From contig JAIELR010000087.1 of the NCBI GenBank assembly GCA_019752835.1, positions 1-6,348 on the forward strand: a stretch of 6,348 bases of DNA. Reading direction: 5' to 3'. Positions 1 to 4,814 of the stretch are shown here, one piece after another. The position numbers and the translations under genes are program-made. Within the stretch, counting starts at the first letter, position 1. Every line of letters begins with the position of its first letter. This DNA comes from Gammaproteobacteria bacterium. GTDB taxonomy: Bacteria > Pseudomonadota > Gammaproteobacteria > UBA1113. The notes under the pieces are model-generated. The model had not been told where the DNA came from, did not search any database, and saw nothing but the letters and a program-made list of their open reading frames with translations.

Positions 1-1122
1 GCTATTGATGGCGTAAAAATATGTATGGAAACGCTGCGACATAATGCAGGCCATGTGATTCCGATGCAATTTAATGCAGCCTCGGCCAATCGTATCGCCT
101 TTACTCAACATGAGCCGATTGGGGTCGTCGTTGCTATCAGTGCTTTTAATCATCCAGTTAATTTAATTATTCACCAGGTAGCTGCCGCCGTTGCCGCGGG
201 ATGCCCCGTAATAGTTAAACCTGCCCCTAATACCCCTTTATCTTGTCTACGCGTAGTAAAACTGCTGTATCAGGCAGGGTTGCCGCTCGAATGGTGCCAA
301 GCATTGATACTCTCAGACAATGCATTGGCAGGAAAATTGGTGGCTGATCCACGCGTTGGGTTTTTATCCTTCATAGGCAGTGCCAAAGTTGGTTGGATGT
401 TACGTTCACAACTAGCCCCAGGTACACGCTGCGCGCTTGAACATGGCGGCGTAGCGCCCGTGATTGTAGCTGAAGATGCTGATATTGATAAAGCAGTGCC
501 TATACTCGCAAAAGGTGGTTTTTACCATGCGGGACAAGTATGTGTATCTGTACAGCGTATCTTTGCTCACGAAAAAATTGCTCGTACCCTCGCAGAAAAA
601 TTGGCTAGTTATGTGCAAAAAATGGTGATAGGCGATCCGACCAAACCTGAAACTGAAATTGGACCATTGATCCGACATACCGAATTAGAGCGGGTTGATA
701 GCTGGGTTAAAGAAGCCGTGGAGGCTGGAGCGACTTTAATGTGTGGTGGAAAAGCCTTGTCCGCCTCCTGTTATATGGGCACAGTATTGTTTAACGCACC
801 TGACAATGTGCGCATTAGCACGCAGGAAATTTTTGGTCCCGTAGTATCCATATACAGTTACAATAATATTGATGCGGCAATCAAACAAGCAAATGCCTTG
901 CCATTTGCCTTCCAAGGAGCAGTATTTACGCAGAGTTTAGAACGAATGCTGTATGTTTATCATCATTTAGATGCCTCTGCTGTCATGGTGAATGATCACA
1001 CGGCATTTCGTGTTGATGGCATGCCTTTTGCTGGACTTCGGCAATCGGGCTTAGGGGTCGGCGGCATTCCTTATACTATTCGTGATATGCAAATTGAAAA
1101 AATGCTGGTGATTAAGTCGTAA
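1..1122 (+). CDS. Aldehyde dehydrogenase family protein, 5' end outside the window
   Basis: This is an NAD(P)-dependent aldehyde dehydrogenase, a soluble enzyme that oxidises an aldehyde to the acid. The frame is open from the first base, so the ATG at base 25 is internal; 373 residues are present and about 105-110 N-terminal residues of a usual ~480 are missing. Counting from the first codon, the active-site Asn is N50 in AFNHP, the general-base Glu is E147 in EHGG (usually ELGG), and the catalytic thiol is C181 in GQVCVS. The cofactor-site motif EIFGPVVS follows at about 276-283, and the C-terminal block contains AFRVDGMPFAG and QSGLGVGGIPYT. The three catalytic residues are intact, so the enzyme should be active. 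The C-terminal block recalls the lactaldehyde/GapN-like branch, but the substrate cannot be assigned from sequence. It ends in TAA and no convincing terminator follows. The family is secure; the specificity is not. Confidence 0.95.
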   Translation, partial: AIDGVKICMETLRHNAGHVIPMQFNAASANRIAFTQHEPIGVVVAISAFNHPVNLIIHQVAAAVAAGCPVIVKPAPNTPLSCLRVVKLLYQAGLPLEWCQALILSDNALAGKLVADPRVGFLSFIGSAKVGWMLRSQLAPGTRCALEHGGVAPVIVAEDADIDKAVPILAKGGFYHAGQVCVSVQRIFAHEKIARTLAEKLASYVQKMVIGDPTKPETEIGPLIRHTELERVDSWVKEAVEAGATLMCGGKALSASCYMGTVLFNAPDNVRISTQEIFGPVVSIYSYNNIDAAIKQANALPFAFQGAVFTQSLERMLYVYHHLDASAVMVNDHTAFRVDGMPFAGLRQSGLGVGGIPYTIRDMQIEKMLVIKS

Positions 1123-1295
1123 GCTGGATGTAAGAGGATTAGTGATTATGCGAATAAAATTGGTCATGCCAGTGGGTTAAGCGCGAACTCCAACCGTCAC
1201 TAAAAATGCTGATAAAAATACATTATTGGGTGGAAATACTAGAGATTAATGCCGAAGATTTTCTAACGAGCCCAAGGAGGCAATTCCGATTTATC

Positions 1296-1320
1296 AATAA
1301 TGAATGAATTGTTCATTATT
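1296..1320. repeat. AT-rich palindrome, 9-bp perfect arms
   Basis: AATAATGAA (1296-1304) and TTCATTATT (1312-1320) are perfect reverse complements around a 7-base spacer. An alternative register, AATGAA-TTG-TTCATT, fits the same site. Without a GC-rich stem or a T-tract it is a poor terminator. It could be a regulator binding site or a weak transcript-end hairpin for the dehydrogenase. The palindrome itself is directly visible; its role is unknown. Confidence 0.5.
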
Positions 1321-1358
1321 TACCACCGGCATAAGCAACATTTTTGTTTACACAAAAA

Positions 1359-1395
1359 ATTAATAATTCCTTAAACTTATTTATTATGCGATAAT
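1359..1395 (+). promoter_or_regulatory. Putative promoter with PmrA-box-like tandem half sites
   Basis: An extended -10 element, TGc-GATAAT, lies at 1387-1395. Upstream, at 1359-1378, are two 9-base half sites 11 bases apart: aTTAATAaT and cTTAAacTT. Each matches 7 of 9 positions of the cTTAATATT half site described for the PmrA response regulator of Legionella and Coxiella, where PmrA activates effector and Dot/Icm genes. The 11-base gap from the box to the -10 suits a PhoP/PmrA-type activator, and there is no good -35, as expected for an activated promoter. The predicted start near 1402 gives a leader of about 55 bases. The region is extremely AT-rich, so chance similarity is a real alternative. 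Confidence 0.4.
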
Positions 1396-1443
1396 AGTAA
1401 AATTGAGCATTAAAATATCGATTAAATTCATAATAAATCATAC

Positions 1444-1448
1444 AGGAG
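1444..1448 (+). promoter_or_regulatory. Ribosome binding site deciding the start at 1457
   Basis: AGGAG lies 8 bases before the ATG. The alternative upstream TTG at 1403 has no comparable site and would add an unlikely 18-residue extension that overlaps the leader. Confidence 0.75.
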
Positions 1449-1456
1449 AATATATA

Positions 1457-3085
1457 ATGACTAAAAACAATGAAGACAACCCATTCTTTGATGATACAGA
1501 TACAACCCCATCTACAGATACAAAACCAAATAACGATAACCAAAATATCATTGACCATGATGGCCCTGTAGACAGTCTTGTAAAGCGTTTTTGGGCTAAA
1601 TTCGACGCTATCAATAAAATTAATTATTCGGATGAAGACGACCGCAATCAATGGATTAACGATTTTAAAAGCAATTATTCGCCAGAGATAGATATCAAGG
1701 GAAATTTTCGTATTCGAAGAACGTCTAGTGCTCCTCTTGATGAAACTATCAGTGAGCGAGCACTACTTACTTTTGAACAAATCATGGGAAAAGGAGGTTA
1801 TAAACGCGTAATCCAAGCTTTGGATGGGGCTAACATTGTTATTTATACACCAACAGAAAATGGTTTAAAAAAATTATTGAGTGACGAATTTTTGCTTAAC
1901 TCAGAGCGAAAATCAAAGATACATGAAGAAAATGCACTTACTGAAAAATTGATTGAGGCACTTAATACGCAAGTTGAAGAGATTAATAAGGAGCTTCAAC
2001 TAAATAATAAACAGCCTGAGAAAGCTAATGAACTGGTTAAAGATGAGGTCCATATTATTTCCAAAGAGGACATTGCTCTTGAGCCAACATTCAAAGAATC
2101 TCAGCAGAAAAATAATAGCAACCATCACAGGCAGCAACCTACTGTCACGGCTATAAAAACACCTACTCCACAAGAAATTTTCTTATCTAAATTTAAGGCC
2201 AACGCTAAGACGCATTTTGCAAAAAATCCAAAAATGGCCGAGACCTGTATAATTAGTTTTAATAAAAATTATCTATTGGCACTGGATAATAAGCAATATT
2301 TAGTCATTCAAGAAAACTCAAAGGACATGCCAAATGAAAGACTACAACTCAATATGATACAATATCTCCTACCGAATATCGTAGGAAAATCTAACTTTAT
2401 ATTTTCAACAAAAAATATTAATCGTGTTAAAGTCGGTGTTTATACACTTACCGAAGAAGGTATGGAAATTTTATTAAGCAATCAAAACCCATCCATTGCC
2501 CCAGTAAACTCGAATAATAACAAATCAATTCCTATTTCTAACGTAGAAAAAACTGAATCTATTAAAATAATACCGCGCAATAATAACAACAATAATTCTT
2601 TGCCTAATGCTAATAACTCAAATAGAATTTTTTCCAAACAAAAAATTAATGTTAATAAAAACAACGCCGAAATCACTGTTGAGATTTTTTTAAAAGCCTA
2701 CAAAGAAAATTATGAACGCACGAGATTTAAAAGTCCGTTCAGTAAAGCATGGCATCTTGAAAACGACGTTACGATGGAAGAAATTGAAGCTTATGCCGAA
2801 AAAAAACCATACTCGCGCACTGGTCTAGTTTTAGATAGATTGAAGAACGGAAAAATTATCAAGGCATTTGTAAAGGCGTTTATAAAGGATTATACAACAG
2901 GAACGTTATTTGTTGGCCTCTCCAGCCAACAATGGCATGCAGAAAACAATTGGTTATTTAGGGATATAGAAAAATATGCTGCAGACCATCCTGAATCGCG
3001 TACAGCCACGGTGTTAGCGAAGGTGAAAGAAGAATTACAGCGCGATGTGCATAGCCACAACGATAACACAGTGTGTGATTTTTGA
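1457..3085 (+). CDS. Modular repeat protein of unknown function, candidate secreted effector
   Basis: This is a 542-residue hydrophilic protein whose family I do not recognise. The ATG at 1457 is preferred over an in-frame TTG at 1403 because AGGAG at 1444-1448 sits 8 bases upstream of it. In order it shows: an acidic, Asp/Asn/Thr-rich, probably disordered N-terminus (1-35); module A1 (~39-143); a charged helical, coiled-coil-like stretch (~148-195); a linker; module A2 (~239-342); an Asn/Ser-rich linker (~350-403, with six Asn in a row at 375-380); and modules B1 (408-463) and B2 (468-524). A1 and A2 share IYTPTENGLKKLLSD versus VYTLTEEGMEILLSN. B1 and B2 share IE-x-YA...P-x-SRT...VL and a W-H-x-E-N core. 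There is no signal peptide, membrane segment or recognisable catalytic motif. Repeats, low-complexity linkers and a charged tail with a Glu pair (EELQRD) resemble Legionella/Coxiella type IV effectors, which is inference. It is monocistronic, with a hairpin after the stop. Confidence 0.85.
   Translation: MTKNNEDNPFFDDTDTTPSTDTKPNNDNQNIIDHDGPVDSLVKRFWAKFDAINKINYSDEDDRNQWINDFKSNYSPEIDIKGNFRIRRTSSAPLDETISERALLTFEQIMGKGGYKRVIQALDGANIVIYTPTENGLKKLLSDEFLLNSERKSKIHEENALTEKLIEALNTQVEEINKELQLNNKQPEKANELVKDEVHIISKEDIALEPTFKESQQKNNSNHHRQQPTVTAIKTPTPQEIFLSKFKANAKTHFAKNPKMAETCIISFNKNYLLALDNKQYLVIQENSKDMPNERLQLNMIQYLLPNIVGKSNFIFSTKNINRVKVGVYTLTEEGMEILLSNQNPSIAPVNSNNNKSIPISNVEKTESIKIIPRNNNNNNSLPNANNSNRIFSKQKINVNKNNAEITVEIFLKAYKENYERTRFKSPFSKAWHLENDVTMEEIEAYAEKKPYSRTGLVLDRLKNGKIIKAFVKAFIKDYTTGTLFVGLSSQQWHAENNWLFRDIEKYAADHPESRTATVLAKVKEELQRDVHSHNDNTVCDF
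2186..2482 (+). repeat. Second copy (A2) of a ~100-residue internal module
   Basis: Residues ~244-342 of the repeat protein are a diverged duplicate of residues ~44-143 (bases ~1586-1885). The best conserved part is the C-terminal strand-helix block, VYTLTEEGMEILLSN versus IYTPTENGLKKLLSD (7 of 15 identical). Upstream of it, MPNERLQLNMIQYLL aligns with TISERALLTFEQIM-type sequence at matching distance. The N-terminal halves are only weakly alike, so the module boundaries are approximate. Confidence 0.55.
2678..3028 (+). repeat. Tandem C-terminal modules B1 and B2 (period 60 residues)
   Basis: B1 (residues 408-463) and B2 (468-524) align end to end with a single one-residue gap. Shared positions include F411/F471, KA (413-414/473-474), W432-H433/W493-H494, E435-N436/E496-N497, IE-x-YA (443-447/504-508), SRT (453-455/514-516) and VL (458-459/519-520). 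The pattern suggests a small helical domain with a buried Trp and a conserved Ser-Arg-Thr helix start. The DNA has diverged, so the duplication is old. Confidence 0.8.
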
Positions 3086-3111
3086 ATTTACAAAAAATTG
3101 CGCGTAATACG

Positions 3112-3144
3112 AGATAGTTGATTTTTGTTAAATATCAACTATCT
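3112..3144 (+). terminator. Hairpin downstream of the repeat protein, possible weak terminator
   Basis: AGATAGTTGAT (3112-3122) pairs perfectly over 11 bp with ATCAACTATCT (3134-3144) across an 11-base loop, 26 bases after the stop codon. The stem is AT-rich and only three T follow the stem before TTG, so as an intrinsic terminator it is weak. It could also be a 3'-end stabilising structure. The hairpin itself is directly visible. Confidence 0.45.
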
Positions 3145-3190
3145 TTGTCGCTCGATATTTAATAGGAATTTTTATTCTTTCTCTTGAAAC

Positions 3191-3209
3191 TAATTGTCCA
3201 TTGTTGACA
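3191..3209 (+). promoter_or_regulatory. Operator-like repeat, copy 1, over the -35
   Basis: TAATTGTCCATTGTTGACA is identical to the second copy at 3234-3252 except for one base. It contains an imperfect dyad, TTGTC...GACAA (3194-3198 and 3206-3210), and its last six bases are the -35 hexamer TTGACA. It is the probable binding site of the AbiEi-family antitoxin encoded just downstream. AbiEi is known to repress its own operon by binding two inverted repeats in the promoter. Confidence 0.65.
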
Positions 3210-3232
3210 AAAAAATCAACTTGTGACATACT
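3204..3232 (+). promoter_or_regulatory. Promoter of the AbiE-type toxin-antitoxin operon
   Basis: A perfect -35 TTGACA (3204-3209) is followed after 17 bases by the -10 CATACT (3227-3232; 4 of 6 matches), which carries an extended -10 TG at 3224-3225. Transcription should start near 3239, giving a leader of about 30 bases before the antitoxin ATG. It is a sigma-70-type promoter with operator copies over both the -35 and the start point, a layout suited to strong repression. Confidence 0.65.
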
Positions 3233-3233
3233 T

Positions 3234-3252
3234 TAATTGTCCATTCTTGACA
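3234..3252 (+). promoter_or_regulatory. Operator-like repeat, copy 2, over the transcription start
   Basis: TAATTGTCCATTCTTGACA begins 43 bp after copy 1 begins, about four helical turns, which places both copies on the same DNA face. Flanking bases extend its dyad to TTAA...TTAA (3233-3257, imperfect). Bound protein here would block the start point and could cooperate with protein on copy 1. Confidence 0.65.
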
Positions 3253-3268
3253 TTTAAGAGTAAATACG

Positions 3269-3703
3269 ATGAAAGTAAAGTACGAAGAGTCTTTTGAGTT
3301 CAAATTTTTGCAAAAAGTGGCCTCTATCGAAGGCAGTACCGTATTGCGCAGCGATTTTATCTATATGGAGGGCTCAGACAGGCAAATAAGCCGTGCGTTA
3401 TCAAGCCTTGTGAAAAAAAGAGTATTAATCCGTCTTGGTTATGGCATTTATGCGAAATTAGAACCCTCTCTATATCGAAAAGGAGAGTCTATCCTTCCGA
3501 GAGGTTTTATTGATATTGCAAGAGAAGCTCTGACAAAAATGGCTATTCCGTGGCAAATGTCCGACTATGAGCGACAATACAATGCAGGGAAAACGACCCA
3601 AATCCCCGTGAGACCCACCACGCTTATTCAAAAGCGTTTTCGACGAAAACTGAGCTATAAAAACAGGGAGTTTCCTTTTGAGTATTCCTTACGATCCCGT
3701 TAA
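3269..3703 (+). CDS. AbiEi-family (type IV TA) antitoxin, winged-helix transcriptional repressor
   Basis: This 144-residue basic protein matches the short DUF6088-like form of AbiEi antitoxins. Residues ~10-65 form a winged helix: helix SDRQISRALSSLVKK (36-50) is the likely recognition helix, and RVLIRLGYGIYAK (51-63) is the wing with the family's YG-x-YAK signature. Residues ~75-144 form the short C-terminal domain (ILPRGFIDIAREAL..., then IPVRPTTLIQKRFRRKLSY), rich in Arg/Lys. In type IV systems the antitoxin counteracts the toxin without stable binding to it and represses the operon. Start: ATG with AAGAG at 3256-3260, 8 bases upstream. The 3' end overlaps the toxin gene by 26 bases. Two operator-like repeats flank its promoter. 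The family is clear; antitoxin activity is inferred from the pairing. Confidence 0.88.
   Translation: MKVKYEESFEFKFLQKVASIEGSTVLRSDFIYMEGSDRQISRALSSLVKKRVLIRLGYGIYAKLEPSLYRKGESILPRGFIDIAREALTKMAIPWQMSDYERQYNAGKTTQIPVRPTTLIQKRFRRKLSYKNREFPFEYSLRSR
3666..3670 (+). promoter_or_regulatory. Ribosome binding site inside the antitoxin gene, setting a TTG start
   Basis: GGGAG (within CAGGGAG) lies 7 bases before the TTG at 3678. No in-frame ATG occurs before the EKD and GGTSL motifs of the toxin, so TTG is the credible start. A weak start codon embedded in the antitoxin frame favours translational coupling and more antitoxin than toxin. Confidence 0.65.
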
Positions 3704-4712
3704 TTTACATCGACTGATTGCTGAAGCAACAGATATTCTTAACCTTGATAGTTTGTCTGTCGTAGAAAAAGATTTTCATGTCACGCAGGCCATTCATGCT
3801 TTATCTAAAATAAAAAATGACGATTTTACCTTGATTTTTCAAGGAGGAACTTCCCTTGCCAAAGCACATCGCATCATCGAAAGAATGTCGGAAGATTGCG
3901 ACTTTCGCATCCATGTGACTGAATCATGGAAAACTTTAAACCCGAGCCAGCGACGAAATCGATTGCGCGACTTTCGGCATGAGATGATTGCTTACCTTGA
4001 AAAGATCGATTTTTGGATTGAAGAAGATAGCATAAAAGTACGTGATGCAGGTAATTACTTCCAATTTAACCTAAAATATTCTTCCTTATACAATAAAAGC
4101 GATGTGCTTCGTCCGCATATTCAGCTTGAATTTATGGCAGTAACGTCAAAATTACCTACACAATCCATGCCAATAACCACACTCATCAAACAAGTATTGG
4201 GCGAAAATGTTGCTCATCCTGAAAAATCAATCGAATGTGTATCCATTAGCGAAACCGCGGCAGAAAAGTGGGTTGCATTGACCCGCCGTGTAGCCAATGC
4301 TATACGAAATCCTAATGCTTTTCTTGATAAAACGCTGGTTCGTCATATTTATGATTTATACTGTATTGATGAGAAGAAAAAAATAAATAATGATGTTTAC
4401 TCTCTTATTAATTCATTAATCAAAGAGGATATTACCCGTTACAAAAACCAGAATGCAGATTATGCAAAAAATCCAATCGCTGAAATTAAAAGTGCGCTTT
4501 TTACCTTATCAGAAAGTAAAGAATGGGAAAAAAATTGGGATATTTTTACTAGAGAAATGGTTTATGGAGAAAATAAACCAAATTATCAAAAAGCCATAGA
4601 TTGTTTAAATAGGTTAAGTGGTCATATACTAGCCTCGCTTAACCTAAGTCACAATCAAAAAAGCCCAAACTCAAGAGTTATTGGAGCTATTAACAATAAG
4701 TGCTTTACGTGA
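3678..4712 (+). CDS. AbiEii/AbiGii-family nucleotidyltransferase toxin
   Basis: This 344-residue toxin is the second gene of the type IV TA / abortive-infection module. Family hallmarks: VEKDFHVTQAI (29-39); the polymerase-beta-like nucleotidyltransferase core FQGGTSLAKAH (54-64), then R65 and SEDCDF (71-76), supplying the catalytic D-x-D at D73 and D75; a third acidic strand, RPHIQLEF (145-152); SETAAEKWVALTRR (191-204), carrying the conserved KxxAxxxR; and the RHIYDLYCID block (222-231). AbiEii binds GTP; the related MenT toxins add nucleotides to tRNA acceptor ends and stop translation. By family this protein should be cytosolic and growth-inhibiting, and abortive in phage infection. All catalytic positions are present, so it should be active. 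The start is TTG at 3678, with GGGAG 7 bases upstream. Family secure; the exact target is unknown. Confidence 0.92.
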   Translation: MSIPYDPVNLHRLIAEATDILNLDSLSVVEKDFHVTQAIHALSKIKNDDFTLIFQGGTSLAKAHRIIERMSEDCDFRIHVTESWKTLNPSQRRNRLRDFRHEMIAYLEKIDFWIEEDSIKVRDAGNYFQFNLKYSSLYNKSDVLRPHIQLEFMAVTSKLPTQSMPITTLIKQVLGENVAHPEKSIECVSISETAAEKWVALTRRVANAIRNPNAFLDKTLVRHIYDLYCIDEKKKINNDVYSLINSLIKEDITRYKNQNADYAKNPIAEIKSALFTLSESKEWEKNWDIFTREMVYGENKPNYQKAIDCLNRLSGHILASLNLSHNQKSPNSRVIGAINNKCFT

Positions 4713-4742
4713 TCTCGTTCAAAGTAGGCTTATTCGATCCTC

Positions 4743-4782
4743 AAAAAAACCTTGATTAAACGCATGTTTTTCGTTATTCAAG
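4743..4782 (-). terminator. Intrinsic terminator of the antiporter gene
   Basis: Read on the minus strand, CTTGA-A-TAACG pairs with CG(T)TTA-A-TCAAG (one mismatch, one bulge, 9-base loop; + strand 4751-4782). A G and then seven T follow the stem (+ strand 4743-4750). It lies about 30 bases beyond the antiporter stop and ends just short of the convergent toxin gene. No T-tract follows in the + direction, so it acts for the minus strand only. No separate terminator for the toxin operon is evident. Confidence 0.55.
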
Positions 4783-4814
4783 ACCACACTGTTTAAAAAA
4801 CACCAGGGGATTCC

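Larger units (their letters stand above)
1123..1456. other. Intergenic region between dehydrogenase and repeat protein
   Basis: No gene is supported in this 334-base stretch. The left half (to about 1290) is of mixed composition and holds only short open frames, the best being 33 codons at 1206-1307 without a good ribosome binding site. An AAGGAGG Shine-Dalgarno core at 1274-1280 has no start codon at a normal distance. An AT-rich palindrome (1296-1320) and a weaker hairpin (TTTTTGT 1341-1347 with ACAAAAA 1352-1358) follow. The last ~100 bases are very AT-rich and hold the probable promoter of the downstream gene. The left half may be the eroded remains of a lost gene, which is inference. Confidence 0.7.

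Noticed and set aside
412..678. 88-codon minus-strand frame inside the aldehyde dehydrogenase
   Set aside because: It is antisense to the conserved catalytic region of a clear gene and has no family resemblance.
1126..1203. In-frame continuation after the aldehyde dehydrogenase stop
   Set aside because: The 25 codons after the TAA do not resemble a dehydrogenase C-terminus, and the protein already ends at the normal family position, so no readthrough or nonsense mutation is indicated.
1403..1456. TTG start giving an 18-residue longer repeat protein
   Set aside because: It has no ribosome binding site and would start at about the predicted transcription start; the ATG at 1457 has AGGAG at 8 bases.
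1316..1651. 111-codon minus-strand frame
   Set aside because: It overlaps the N-terminus and promoter of the repeat protein, encodes AT-driven Ile/Tyr/Phe-rich sequence, and has no ribosome binding site or recognisable domain.
2482..2676. Minus-strand Leu-rich 64-codon frame
   Set aside because: It is antisense of the Asn/Lys-rich linker; the Leu-rich composition is the mirror of AT-rich codons, not a membrane protein.
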